NCBI RefSeq assembly: GCF_003013715.1 | Contig: NC_072816.1 | Coordinates: forward strand, 806,001-870,000 | Direction: 5' to 3' | Length of the DNA: 64,000 nucleotides | From: Candidozyma auris | Taxonomy: Eukaryota > Ascomycota > Pichiomycetes > Serinales > Metschnikowiaceae | Part shown: positions 36,247 to 46,009 of the stretch, piece after piece | How positions within the stretch are numbered: position 1 is the stretch's first letter | Layout of the letters: every line of letters begins with the position of its first letter | Translations under genes and position numbers: made by a program | The notes under the pieces: model-generated | What the model saw: the letters and a program-made list of their open reading frames with translations, nothing else | Databases searched by the model: none | What the model was told of the DNA's origin: nothing

Positions 36247-37578
36247 CTACTGGTTTTCGAGAGACCTGCCATAAGCAATCAATGCAACCACAGTTCCCAT
36301 AACGTAGAGTGCGCCCTTTCCAATTTCCTTGAGGAAGGTTGATGTGATTGACTTTGTCTTCTTGGTGTCTGGCTGCGGAGAATGCTCATTAGCGTCCGTC
36401 ACAGCATTGGTATCAAGAGCGTTTTCCAATTCAGCCTCATCAAAAGTACGTTTCACACCACACGAGCATGACTCGATTGTTATTGGAGAGCTGATATCTT
36501 GTTCATCGCTGCACAAGTCGGAAGCCTCACTTATTGACGAGATCTTGTCGCTATCAGAATCATCTTCGGACACAGTTTCGTCACCCAAACAATCAGCATC
36601 ATCGTCGTTTAATAAAACCGGCAAAGAGCAATCGTCAAAATCTTCATTGTTGCTGTTGGAGAAGTCAAATTCCTGATACACTTTCGAGTCAATAGCGTCG
36701 AATTCGTCGGCATCGTCCAGCGCTACGATCTCTTCGTCACTTTGCTCTTCATGGTCCTCGTAATTCTCTTCATCGGAACTGGCCAATTGAGCATCAGAGC
36801 TGAGGTATCTGGCAATTTCATTCGGGTTCTCCTCGGCGCTGAACTTTACAGCACCTTCGGAGATATCTTTCTTTGTTTGATCCTCGGTAGGCTCGGAGGA
36901 CTCAAGTACAACTTCCTTGACAAATTTTACCTCCTCAGGAGCATCATCGTCCGATACGACCTCCTGTTCGAGTGGATTCTCCACAGTGTGCTCCATTGTG
37001 GGTTCCATCGTATCCTCGACTGTGTGTTCCTCCTCCTTGGTGGCCAGAATTGTCTCCACATCATCCTCAGACACCTCTTCAATCTCATTGGATTCATCAG
37101 GACTGTTTTCAAGATCGTGTTCCTCCTTACGTGAAGCCTTACGCATCCAGTCAGCATTCTTCTTGCTCGTCAAAGTCAATTCGTCTCCTTCGATCGTCAC
37201 ATCGAACTGCAAATGGATAAAGTTTTCACAACCATAATCACTCAAGCTATGGTTTGCACCGAGAGCGGAGTCATCCCGCCAGCCCCGAACGACAGCGGCC
37301 TTCCTGTTCACAACTAGGCCAAGAGTGTCGCCGGACTTCAACTCATGCCTAACATTATGCCCGAGTAAGACGCCATTGACAATGGTACCAAACGTCGAGT
37401 TAGTATCCCTAATATATACATTCTCCCCATCCTTGAACACAACAGCATGGTTCTTCGACACGTGGGAATTCAAAAAGTAGAAGTTGTCCGCCTTCAGGGG
37501 CCTCTCTGGAGATGTGCGCAGGGCTCTCCCTATGATCACCGGCTGAGGACCAAGGCACACTCTTCTCTGTTCTGTCAT
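36247..37578 (-). CDS. FHA-domain protein with C-terminal tail anchor
   Basis: 443 aa. An N-terminal forkhead-associated domain (about 5-105) binds phosphothreonine: IIGRALRTSP, SHVSKNHAVVFKDGENVYIRD and NSTFGTIVNG contain the canonical G-R, S-x-x-H and N-x-G elements. A long Asp/Glu-rich disordered segment follows (about 150-385). Residues 418-438 (GALYVMGTVVALIAYGRSL) form a single membrane segment right at the C-terminus, predicting tail-anchored insertion in the ER or outer nuclear membrane. The FHA-plus-tail-anchor plan matches SLMAP and yeast Far9/Far10 (Vps64), STRIPAK-like complex subunits, but no coiled coil is obvious, so I leave it unnamed. The gene ends 85 bp from SPT20, convergent. 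Confidence 0.78.
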   Translation of the reverse strand: MTEQRRVCLGPQPVIIGRALRTSPERPLKADNFYFLNSHVSKNHAVVFKDGENVYIRDTNSTFGTIVNGVLLGHNVRHELKSGDTLGLVVNRKAAVVRGWRDDSALGANHSLSDYGCENFIHLQFDVTIEGDELTLTSKKNADWMRKASRKEEHDLENSPDESNEIEEVSEDDVETILATKEEEHTVEDTMEPTMEHTVENPLEQEVVSDDDAPEEVKFVKEVVLESSEPTEDQTKKDISEGAVKFSAEENPNEIARYLSSDAQLASSDEENYEDHEEQSDEEIVALDDADEFDAIDSKVYQEFDFSNSNNEDFDDCSLPVLLNDDDADCLGDETVSEDDSDSDKISSISEASDLCSDEQDISSPITIESCSCGVKRTFDEAELENALDTNAVTDANEHSPQPDTKKTKSITSTFLKEIGKGALYVMGTVVALIAYGRSLENQ

Positions 37579-38316
37579 GAATGAAATAAGATGAACGGTC
37601 GGGTAAAATTAAAACGATATTGATACTGTTGTAAGGGTTCTCTGGTAGATCTGGTCAGTGACTAGTGTAAGTTGGATATCAAAAAAATTAAAGGTGGTGG
37701 TTTCAAATGCCCCTTATCTCAGGAGCTTATCGGACTCGGGGTCTGCCACACACAGGACTAAGGAAAGACGATTCAGGAGTTTCCCAGGTGAAATGTTTGG
37801 GAAGGAGTAATTGGAGTAGAGACAGGAAGAAAGTAGACTTGTGATTTGGGCACAAAGCGAAGAAAAAAAAAAATGAAGGTGATAAATAGATTTTTCTTTT
37901 TTTGTGGGAAAACTGCGGCTTATATATGACTCGCAGATCACACATTATTTACTGTGGGGTGGCGACAACCGAGAATGGCCGGTGGAGGGGCGAGAATTCC
38001 TAAAAATTTTTTGTAAATACTGCTCTTAAAAGTGCAGAAACCATTCTAAGATAGTTTCAGAAAAATTTCATGAAGGCTGTGGGTCATTAGGTGAAACAAT
38101 GGTTTGGAGCCCTGGTGCGCTCTTTCAGGGATGGTCTGAGTAGAGCTCACAATGGTGAAGTAAAGCTGTCTACAACTGTCGGGAATTCATTTAAAATGAG
38201 CAATATCTAGAGTCTTCAATTTTTTGTACTGGTGATTTTTGCTCGAATACATTGGCTGTGCCAGCACTGATTGCCTCTGTTCTCGTTTGCAGCCATTTCA
38301 TCACTTAGCCATTCCC
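37579..38316. other. Intergenic region FHA gene / PhyH gene
   Basis: 740 bp containing the FHA-gene promoter; A-rich (A12 at 37861-37872) and a TATATAAG on the minus strand near 37919. No gene recognised. Confidence 0.5.
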
Positions 38317-39234
38317 TCACGCTAGCACTGGCCCTTCAAAGAGCTTGGAGAATTCCGTTCCACCTTCTTTGCAAGGAGGAACCTGCAACCAGTTCAAATT
38401 GTCGTACTCGGCAGTGCCGTCGATGACATGGAATGCATAAGCATACCTCGACTTGTCCAGGTGATTCTTTTCTGACTTGTGGAGCACCGAGTTGTGGATC
38501 AAAATCAATGACCCTGCCTTGCACTCCACGGGCTTATAATCTTCCTCCTTGTCAACCTGAGTGACCTCTCCGTGCTCTACAGGTATGAAGTTACAACCCT
38601 TGGCTCCCTGGTCGACCTTGACAAATCTTTTTGTCACAGGAACTGTCTTGTGTGTTCCTGGGTTGTATGAGAGACACCCATTATCCTTGGTGCAGTCCTC
38701 CAAAGCAAACCAGAACCCTAGCGCTGTTTGAGGTTTGGTGTATAAGAAAGTAGCGTCTGTGTGGGGAGGAACGGCGTTGTCACGAGCAGAGGACTCTGAA
38801 GAGACCGGGTTTTTAAAAATGAGCATGCTTTGAAGAACCCTAGGATCCTGGAATCCAAGATCACGAGCGATTGCTTGCACTTTCTCGTCGAAGGTGATCT
38901 TCTCGAAAACGGTGTCCTTCATGTGTAAGCCATGGCCGATTTTGTTGATGGCTCTTTCCTTTGAGTACCTCAAATTTCCCTTCTCGTCAAAAGCATCAGT
39001 GTCAAAGAAGTACGAGATCTTGTCTGATGAGTTGAAAAAGTATTCGTCTCCGACATGATCATTATCTCCCGTCTTGAATTGAGTCTTGGGATGAGTCGCT
39101 GGGTCGAATTGGGCCAAGAGCTCACGCGAGCGGCCCATAAGAAGGTCGAGCTGTTCTTGCGTTAAGAAGTCTGGAATGCAGAGCATTCCTTCTTTGTCGA
39201 ATGTTTCTATTTGCTCCTTTGTGAGTCCAATCAT
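38317..39234 (-). CDS. Phytanoyl-CoA dioxygenase (PhyH)-family Fe(II)/2-OG oxygenase
   Basis: 305 aa. The Fe(II)/2-oxoglutarate dioxygenase core is visible: the iron-binding H-x-D in VPPHTDATFLY (about 165-175), the distal His in LILIHNSVLHKSEKN (about 247) and the 2-OG-binding Arg in DKSRYAYAFHVID. GLHMKDTVFEKITFD and GFWFALEDCTKDNGCLSYNPGTHK are typical PhyH/PHYHD1 segments. Length and close spacing of motifs fit the PHYHD1-like cytosolic branch rather than peroxisomal PHYH; no PTS2 is seen. The C-terminus is EGPVLA, so no PTS1 either. The substrate is unknown. Confidence 0.88.
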   Translation of the reverse strand: MIGLTKEQIETFDKEGMLCIPDFLTQEQLDLLMGRSRELLAQFDPATHPKTQFKTGDNDHVGDEYFFNSSDKISYFFDTDAFDEKGNLRYSKERAINKIGHGLHMKDTVFEKITFDEKVQAIARDLGFQDPRVLQSMLIFKNPVSSESSARDNAVPPHTDATFLYTKPQTALGFWFALEDCTKDNGCLSYNPGTHKTVPVTKRFVKVDQGAKGCNFIPVEHGEVTQVDKEEDYKPVECKAGSLILIHNSVLHKSEKNHLDKSRYAYAFHVIDGTAEYDNLNWLQVPPCKEGGTEFSKLFEGPVLA

Positions 39235-39746
39235 TTAAGGTGGTGATGACGATGGAATTCACTGATAAGCGCGGAATCAAGTCTGGGGTCGCTACGCTTA
39301 AGCCTGTGCAGGCTAATGGCTGCAAATGAGTTTTACCTATGATACGAAGGTTACAAATTTGACCATGGAAGTGTCTTTGGTATAGTTTCATGCAAGGTTG
39401 TTTCTGGAGTACTTTATATGAGTTTGCAGAAGAAGATACAAGGGTTCTTCAAGCCACTTTTCGTTGGATCAATAATTCGCCGTGCAATTCCGCAGTCTCG
39501 AAATTTTCAGGCATCCATAGTTCGCTCTCCATTACCAAATGTCGTGCTTCTAACTTCGCCAAAATCAGAGATCTTTTGCAAGGTGTGGAAAACCATGTGG
39601 GAAAGTAATGTCCACATTGATCTTGTTTGAGGCTTCAATGAGACCCATCGATCATCTTTTTCTCAAAAGTGAATGCAATAAACTACTTTTTCATTGAACG
39701 GTCAAGTATCGATGCAGGTTCCTCTTATAAAGACTCTTCCACTGGT
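39235..39746. other. Intergenic region PhyH gene / FCY2
   Basis: 510 bp between minus-strand genes, holding the PhyH gene promoter. An open frame at 39390-39630 shows no family features. Confidence 0.5.
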
Positions 39747-41327
39747 TCAGCGGCCGAACTTCTTCAACTCGAAATACCGCATTGGTGGGTATGTCAAGCC
39801 CGTGAAACCAATGCATAACCACATACCAATGTCTGCCCCATCATGGCCAATCTTTTCTGCCAAAACACCAACGTAGTACACCTGGTTCATTCCAAGCACG
39901 GCGCCTGCTACACCACACAAAAAGGCAAACGTGGCAGCAAGACCTATGCTTCTTCTGTTTGGCCTGTTCCAATTCGCCCAATTGTACAACATCGTTATCT
40001 TTTCTCCACCTTCAACGTCGAATTCGTTGTAGTGAAGGCGCCTCGCTGCTTGCGTAGACCTAAAAATCAAATTCTCCTCCAAAAGCAATGTTATGTACAT
40101 TGTGATCCAGTATCCAAGCATTGGCAAGAAGTTGCTCAAGATGTTGTTGAGATGCTCTTTGCCAGCCAAGGCAAGCACGAGATAAATGACCGCCACAACA
40201 GTAACCCAAACCCACCGAGGCACATATGCCAATCTCGTGTCGATGAGCTGGAACTCCAAGGCACATGAGTAAGTGTTCATGATGTTGTTGCACATGAGGG
40301 AGATGTACAATACGACTACAACAAACTTCCCAAACCCGTGCCAAGGCTCGAATGCCAGAGCAAAGATACCGCCAATACCGTAGGCATCGTAATTCGTAAG
40401 CCACGGATGGTATGTGAATGTGATGGCGCCTGCTATTATTGAGCACACAGCAGCAAAATTTGAAGGGATGGCAATCCCCAAAAACGTGAGCATAAACACT
40501 TGCCAGTCGGGTGTTCCTTCGGGGAAGAGGATATAGTAATCAGCAGCGCCCAGTCCCCATGTTGATGTCACTGAGTACGCAAGAGCAAACACCGAAAGCC
40601 AGTGGCCTGCGTTCGTCTGCAGATCCATGTTCATGTCTCCGATAGCCTGGTTTGTGTCTGCAATGTGGCTTGTCTTTTTACAAACCACTATGTAGAATAG
40701 AAGAATTGCTACGTTTGTGGGGATCGCCAACGTCGTCTGGAACTTGAGAAGTACCCGAATGCCAAACACGCCAATGATCCAGCTGACAATCATGATAACC
40801 ACAATACCCACTTCGAGACCTGCGTTGCTGATCGCCAGTATAAGCTGCCCACCAGCAACACAATTGATCACCGACCAGCCAATACCTCCAATAATGACTA
40901 TGATGGCAATAACCTTAACAAACCACTGTCCAAAGAGGAACCTGGCAGTGACCATTTGACGGCACCCGGACTGCGGTCCCATCGTGGAAGTGTAGGCGGG
41001 AACAAGGTTACCCACATTTACACCAATAAGGGCAGCTATGAGAGACGACTTCATGTCCAAGTAGTACGCCAAAGTGGGCAAAAAAAATGACGACATCGTC
41101 GTAACACCGCCACATGCTGCGAACCAGAGACCAATCACTTGCATAAACAGCTTCCACTTGCTGTTTGTAGCCCTCTCGTCCAGAGTGACTCTTTCTATGC
41201 CCCGGATCTCAACCCCGAGATTATCGAGCTTGTACATCCACAGAAGGTACTTGGAGTTTTGCACCACATAGGGCTTCTCGGGCACTTCTTCGTAGTCGCT
41301 ATAAAGCGACTTTTTCTCTGCTGACAT
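39747..41327 (-). CDS. FCY2: Purine-cytosine permease, NCS1 family
   Basis: 526 aa with about 12 hydrophobic segments from residue 65 to 505. Plasma-membrane proton symporter for cytosine, adenine, guanine and hypoxanthine in the NCS1 family. Characteristic stretches are an N-terminal GIERVTLDERATNSKWKLF, FFLPTLAYYLDMKSSLIAALIGVNVGNL, GPQSGCRQMVTARFLFG (family motif in the first cytosolic loop) and NIMNTYSCALEFQ. The soluble N-terminus carries acidic and Lys residues (DYEEVPEKP, SAEKKS) suitable for ubiquitin-dependent turnover. S. cerevisiae has FCY2 plus FCY21/22; I cannot separate these. Confidence 0.92.
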   Translation of the reverse strand: MSAEKKSLYSDYEEVPEKPYVVQNSKYLLWMYKLDNLGVEIRGIERVTLDERATNSKWKLFMQVIGLWFAACGGVTTMSSFFLPTLAYYLDMKSSLIAALIGVNVGNLVPAYTSTMGPQSGCRQMVTARFLFGQWFVKVIAIIVIIGGIGWSVINCVAGGQLILAISNAGLEVGIVVIMIVSWIIGVFGIRVLLKFQTTLAIPTNVAILLFYIVVCKKTSHIADTNQAIGDMNMDLQTNAGHWLSVFALAYSVTSTWGLGAADYYILFPEGTPDWQVFMLTFLGIAIPSNFAAVCSIIAGAITFTYHPWLTNYDAYGIGGIFALAFEPWHGFGKFVVVVLYISLMCNNIMNTYSCALEFQLIDTRLAYVPRWVWVTVVAVIYLVLALAGKEHLNNILSNFLPMLGYWITMYITLLLEENLIFRSTQAARRLHYNEFDVEGGEKITMLYNWANWNRPNRRSIGLAATFAFLCGVAGAVLGMNQVYYVGVLAEKIGHDGADIGMWLCIGFTGLTYPPMRYFELKKFGR

Positions 41328-41799
41328 GAGGAAATTGTGGTACGTAGATGAAAAATTCCTCTTTTATTTCATCTCGTGCCCTCTTACCCGCCGACCAGGG
41401 ACCTGTAAGCGCATACGGTGCGAGGGCTACGTAGAGGGCATGCAGGTACACGCATGTCTACGTCGTCTATGCAGCTATTAAAGTCATTAAACATGTCTCT
41501 ATTCGTAACTGTGATGGAGTGTCTGATCATGGAATATGATAATATTTAGTGACAAATTTGCAAGGAATTTGCAACACAGAAACTTGATGATACACTTAGT
41601 AATAAAGAGGAGTATACATTAAGATTATCTAGCGTCTTACAGACACATGCTATGAAAGAACTAGTCCACAAGGTATTCCGATATCAGATATCAACTCACT
41701 TACTGGGTTTGGATGCTTTGAGTCCACTATGCCAACTACATTGTCATTTCAATATCTTCTATACCATCAGGTCTATGTACATGAGGAAAAATGGTGAAA
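41328..41799. other. Intergenic region FCY2 / SCO1
   Basis: 470 bp holding the FCY2 promoter on the minus side, with a GC-richer segment near 41387-41470. No gene seen. Confidence 0.5.
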
Positions 41800-42717
41800 C
41801 TATTTATAAAGGAATCCCAACCACGAGTTCTTTCTGGCTTCTCTTTCTGCCTCGGGAATGAACGAGTCGACATACTTCTTAATCTTCTCGGCTCCCAGCT
41901 TTGCGTCCACTTCCCTACCAATGACATCCACAAAGTTACCCTCGCAGTCCATGAGATAGAAGAAGATCGAGTGGTCCACCAAATAGTCCTGGCCAGGCTT
42001 GACGTCTGGTGGGGTGGAAAAGTATACCCTGTACTTCTTGCAAACGTTCTTCACCTGCTCGTAAGTTCCCGTCAAGCCGATAATGCTTGGGTGGAAGTCT
42101 TCCAAGTACTGCTTGATAACCTCCGGGCTGTCTCTTGCAGGATCGCAAGTGATGAACACCGGCTGCAATTCAATTCCCAGGTTATTCTTCAAGTCTTCCA
42201 ACATATCGCCAAGCTTGTCCAATTCATCAGGACAAACGTCAGGGCAGTGGGTGAAACCAAAGTAAAGAATGGAGAACTTCTTCTGGTTGTTCTTCAAGTT
42301 TTCCTGGGTGAACGTGTTACCATTTTCATCAATCAAAGTGAAATTACCGCCTATCAAAGGTTTGCCCACACCACGCTTAGCCTCAACCTCCTTCTGGAGA
42401 CGCAACTTCTCCTTTTCTCTGGAAAACCACCAGGTGAAAATACCACCACCCACAATGAGAACAATCACAGCTCTCCATGCCGCAAACTCTATTCCTTTAG
42501 ATGCTGCGAGCTTCTTCAGCTGGGGCGTTCCGCCGATAGCCACACGACTTAGAGGCCTCTTTTTGTAGTTGGGCTGCGATTTGTTTTCTGCGGGCTTTCT
42601 AGGGTCTTCGTTGTTTTCAGGCACTTTTTGGTTGAGTAACACTCTCGATGTGTGAATAAATCGCCCAGAGAGCACGGGGGCTCTTTTAAGCAGTAGATTA
42701 CGGAAAGCTGGAAGCAT
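41800..42717 (-). CDS. SCO1: Sco1, mitochondrial copper chaperone for cytochrome c oxidase
   Basis: 305 aa. It delivers copper to the CuA site of Cox2 in the inner membrane. A basic presequence (MLPAFRNLLLKRAPVLSGRFIH) is followed by one membrane segment at 82-98 (AVIVLIVGGGIFTWWF) and a thioredoxin-like domain in the intermembrane space. The copper ligands are C158 and C162 in FTHCPDVCPDEL and H249 in DYLVDHSIFFY. The segment between presequence and membrane anchor is rich in Lys, Asn and Pro, as in yeast Sco1/Sco2. All catalytic features are intact. Confidence 0.95.
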   Translation of the reverse strand: MLPAFRNLLLKRAPVLSGRFIHTSRVLLNQKVPENNEDPRKPAENKSQPNYKKRPLSRVAIGGTPQLKKLAASKGIEFAAWRAVIVLIVGGGIFTWWFSREKEKLRLQKEVEAKRGVGKPLIGGNFTLIDENGNTFTQENLKNNQKKFSILYFGFTHCPDVCPDELDKLGDMLEDLKNNLGIELQPVFITCDPARDSPEVIKQYLEDFHPSIIGLTGTYEQVKNVCKKYRVYFSTPPDVKPGQDYLVDHSIFFYLMDCEGNFVDVIGREVDAKLGAEKIKKYVDSFIPEAEREARKNSWLGFLYK

Positions 42718-43342
42718 GGTAGTGAGTATTCCTTACGAAATTAAGGTGATCACTGATGGGGTGATGGTTACACGAGTCCATACAGGAACATTTGTCAGAG
42801 GATACTTCCAGTTGCATCTTCCAACTCTGGTGGACGTGTAGTCTACTTCAAAGATGAAAAATTAACAAATCTACCGCTCTCAAAGGGTCTTCTGATCTTA
42901 CCAGTCCGTACAAGGTCACCGCTATATTTGCAGAGTCGCAAATAGAATTGGCTGCAAATTGCCGCCAAGTTCAACAAGCTCAACAAATTCAACGACCGGT
43001 TTAAATCTACTGGCATCAATCGACCTATATTTTATTATATAAAGTTGAACATTCGACCCAACTGAGCTCGAATAAATGTCAGGTGATACCTTGCTCGTGG
43101 CTTGTCAATGAGTCCACACATCAATGCTTCCATTGTGTCTTTCAGCAGATGCAGAAAAATCCAACAACCTCGATATACATTTTTCGGATCATTCATTTTA
43201 AGCATCTATGTCCTGTCAGTTCGATTTTGAGGACCACTTTCACATTTCTTCTTGTCTTGCCTAAACCCATACTTTGAACATTTCCCGCGAATGCATAACG
43301 CATCGAGAATCGCAGCCAAGTTACTACTCTTTTCTACTTACC
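42718..43342. other. Divergent promoter region SCO1 / SET gene
   Basis: 625 bp between divergent starts; TATATAAAG near 43037 lies 300 bp from the SET gene ATG. Nothing else recognised. Confidence 0.5.
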
Positions 43343-45142
43343 ATGTCTGCAATCACACAGCTCCTAGAGTGGGCTAAAGATAACGGCTTAGATGTGAGTC
43401 AGGCGATACACTTTGACAAATCATCCGATTCGGGAATAGCCGCCTATGCTGCAGATGATATCAAAGGGGCGCACATTAAAGTACCCATTTCGCTTGCCCT
43501 CAAGCTTTCGGATGCCATTGAAGGTCTTGGACCTGAGTTTGAGGAGCTTTCGAAGAAAACTAAGAATATCAATGTCGTGCTGAAATTGTTTCTTGCTCGT
43601 GAGAGAGCGCCAAAGTACGTCAACGAATCGAAATACAAGGCTTATATTGAGCTGCTTCCTCAGTTCCCAGAGATGAGGGCGAGCCCATACCTTTGGAGCG
43701 CCGAAGAAGTGGATCGCTTGAAGGGTTCCAATTTAGGCAGCTCTTTACGTGACAATATTGCAAATTTGGTGGAAGAGTGGTGGCTGATAATTAGTGTTTT
43801 GCCTGAGGCGATGGAGAAGCCTACAGAGCATTTCATTAACATGAAGTTCTACTACGAGCAGAAATTCCACAGCAACCAGGAGCTTTTCGAGTACATAGTC
43901 AACGAGGGGGCGAACTTCGCCAATTGGACTTCTTTTCCAAGCTACCTTTGGGCGGCGATGATTTTCAAGTCGAGGTCTTTTCCAGGGTACTTGCTCAAGG
44001 ATTGTCCCTCAGCGAAGGAGATCGACTCTCAGAAGCAAGACAGTGCAATTCTTTTGCCCGTTGTGGACTTGTTAAACCACAACCCCTTATCTGAAGTGTT
44101 TTGGTCTTGTCAGAACGACTCATTTGTTTTTGAAAGCAAGAGTGCCCTAGCAAAGGGCGAACAGCTCTTTAACAATTACGGTCAGAAAGGCAATGAAGAG
44201 CTTCTATTGGCGTACGGATTCTGTATTGAAAATAACGAGGCAGACTCTGTTGCTCTCAAGGTCAAAGTGCCCCTTGATATGTTACCTGTTTTGGAAGCTA
44301 ATGGAGTTAAGTTACCTAGCATTTCTGATTATACCACCTCGGTGGTTCCAAACGAAGGAAAGCTGGATGCAGATAAGTATGATGAGTACAGGGATGGTCT
44401 TCTTTTCTTCATCACCAAGCAGCATATCCCAGATAATCTCGTGCTTCTCTTTCAATGGCTTGTGAAGACGAAATGGGAGAAAACTCTCACCTTGAGAATG
44501 AAGCTCAGTGGCCTAAATCACTTGAGACAGGCAGTGGAATCCAAAGCAGCTCTATTGGACTACTCTGGGCTCCTGGCCAGCTCCCCAAACCATAACATAG
44601 TCAACACACGTATCTACCTCAAGCTGCAGAAGAAGATCTTAGATTCTGCTGTTAAGCATATCAAACACATTGAAAAGGCGCTTTTGGACGAACACAAGAA
44701 CAGTCTCTTAACCCTCAAGAGTGTTTTTAAGAAGGATATCAAGTTTGCCAACTCCTTGCTTCTTACAATGGGTGTTACATCGTGGGATGATATCGCAGAG
44801 AAGCAGTTGATGGACCAAGTCTGGCTCCTTTACCTCATCAGATGCTATAATCGAGACGAGTATATCGTAAGCAAAGAAGATGAAGAAGAAAACTACCTAC
44901 CCAAGTGGATCCAAAAGGCGTTCAAGAAAATGGATGCGGATACTGAGATGGACGCTACCGAAGTGGTCCAGTTCAGACAACTCTATGAAAACTTAATTCT
45001 CCCCATGAATGAGGCAGTTCCAGAAATCTACAACAAAGGCAAGTGGACTGTCCGAGAGCTCATTGTCAGCACAAAGCTCCTAGACACCGTCGGTTTTGTC
45101 CGTGGCAAAGAACAAGAGTGTATCTTGGTCGCCCCAGAGTAA
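43343..45142 (+). CDS. SET-domain protein lysine methyltransferase, Rkm1-like
   Basis: 599 aa from the ATG at 43343; a Met at 43274 adds 23 unlikely residues. Split SET domain of the SETD3/Rkm class: N-terminal helix LEWAKDNGLDVSQ, GIAAYAADDIKGAHIKVP (first SET part), the conserved substrate-side segment SYLWAAMIFKSRSFPG, LLPVVDLLNHNPL and LFNNYGQKGNEELLLAYGF (SAM and active-site motifs NH and Y). A Rubisco-LSMT-type C-terminal helical domain (about 360-590) follows. In yeast Rkm1 methylates ribosomal protein Rpl23 and Rkm2-4 target others; the motif set fits Rkm1 best but substrate specificity is not provable from sequence. It ends 43 bp from PHO88, convergent. Confidence 0.82.
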   Translation: MSAITQLLEWAKDNGLDVSQAIHFDKSSDSGIAAYAADDIKGAHIKVPISLALKLSDAIEGLGPEFEELSKKTKNINVVLKLFLARERAPKYVNESKYKAYIELLPQFPEMRASPYLWSAEEVDRLKGSNLGSSLRDNIANLVEEWWLIISVLPEAMEKPTEHFINMKFYYEQKFHSNQELFEYIVNEGANFANWTSFPSYLWAAMIFKSRSFPGYLLKDCPSAKEIDSQKQDSAILLPVVDLLNHNPLSEVFWSCQNDSFVFESKSALAKGEQLFNNYGQKGNEELLLAYGFCIENNEADSVALKVKVPLDMLPVLEANGVKLPSISDYTTSVVPNEGKLDADKYDEYRDGLLFFITKQHIPDNLVLLFQWLVKTKWEKTLTLRMKLSGLNHLRQAVESKAALLDYSGLLASSPNHNIVNTRIYLKLQKKILDSAVKHIKHIEKALLDEHKNSLLTLKSVFKKDIKFANSLLLTMGVTSWDDIAEKQLMDQVWLLYLIRCYNRDEYIVSKEDEEENYLPKWIQKAFKKMDADTEMDATEVVQFRQLYENLILPMNEAVPEIYNKGKWTVRELIVSTKLLDTVGFVRGKEQECILVAPE

Positions 45143-45185
45143 GCATATAAAAAGAAAAGCAAAGTGTTTATTAAAAGTTTATAAT

Positions 45186-45764
45186 TTATTCCTCCTTGAT
45201 ACCACCGGCACCGCTGGTTTCGGCAGCGTCGATGGAGGCCTTGTCGGTCTTGATGTCGCCACCTGCACCCTGCAAAGCCTGCAACAAGCCCGGAGCCTGC
45301 TTGAAAGGTCTCTTCAAGTCGCCAGAGGCAGGCAGGCCCCAGAGATGGATCTTGACGATGTTGGTCTCCAAAGCGCTCTTGACAGAGGATACACTCTGCA
45401 TCACCAATGGGTTGGTGTACTTCATGTAAAGGTGCATGAAGCCCATCATGGCCAACGAAGTGCAAAGACCCTTGATCTGCTGGTCAACCTGCTTCAAGTC
45501 ATACTCCTTGACGGTAGTCACCACAGCCTTTGGCTCAGTCTGGCCAGCCATAGGGTTGGCAGGCTCGACGTATTTCAACGTAGTCAAATCGTTCTTCTTG
45601 TTGATGGCGAACTTGACATAGAAGCACACGCCAAATGCGATCAACTGGCATGCCAAGTATGCCAATCTGACGTAAAGCAAGATGTCAGGGTTCTCCAAGT
45701 CCAAACGACGGGAGACCTGCATCATGACCATCATGAGGGCCAAGTTAGAAATGGCTGGGTTCAT
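45186..45764 (-). CDS. PHO88: Pho88/Snd3, ER membrane SRP-independent targeting factor
   Basis: 192 aa. Component of the SND pathway that guides proteins to the ER independently of SRP, first found for phosphate-transporter maturation. The conserved N-terminus MNPAISNLALMMVMMQVSRRLD, the segment ILLYVRLAYLACQLIAFGVCFYV (membrane) and the second hydrophobic region LCTSLAMMGFMHLYMKYTNPL with the following helix match the family. The C-terminus is Lys/Gly-rich and ends KEE. Length matches S. cerevisiae Pho88 (188 aa). Confidence 0.95.
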   Translation of the reverse strand: MNPAISNLALMMVMMQVSRRLDLENPDILLYVRLAYLACQLIAFGVCFYVKFAINKKNDLTTLKYVEPANPMAGQTEPKAVVTTVKEYDLKQVDQQIKGLCTSLAMMGFMHLYMKYTNPLVMQSVSSVKSALETNIVKIHLWGLPASGDLKRPFKQAPGLLQALQGAGGDIKTDKASIDAAETSGAGGIKEE

Positions 45765-46009
45765 TGTGAGTAGTTGGTATGATGAAGACGCAGTTGGCGA
45801 AATTTTCGATACTTAGTGAGGTGTCGCAGGGTGTTACCCGGCGCGGGTGACACTATCTGTACAATATGGAAAGATAAGAAAAAGGAAAGAAAGAAAAAAC
45901 TCTGAAGGGGTAATCAAGTTGCAGTTTGTTGTGGTCTTTTACGATTTGTTATCTCGGTATTTTTCTCTTCATGTCTCACTTCACCTTTTCATGCTGAGAG
46001 CCACGCGCT

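Noticed and set aside
45143..45185. Very short convergent gaps (43 bp here, 36 bp at 63055-63090) as possible overlapping antisense regulation
   Set aside because: Common in compact yeast genomes; no specific evidence of regulation.
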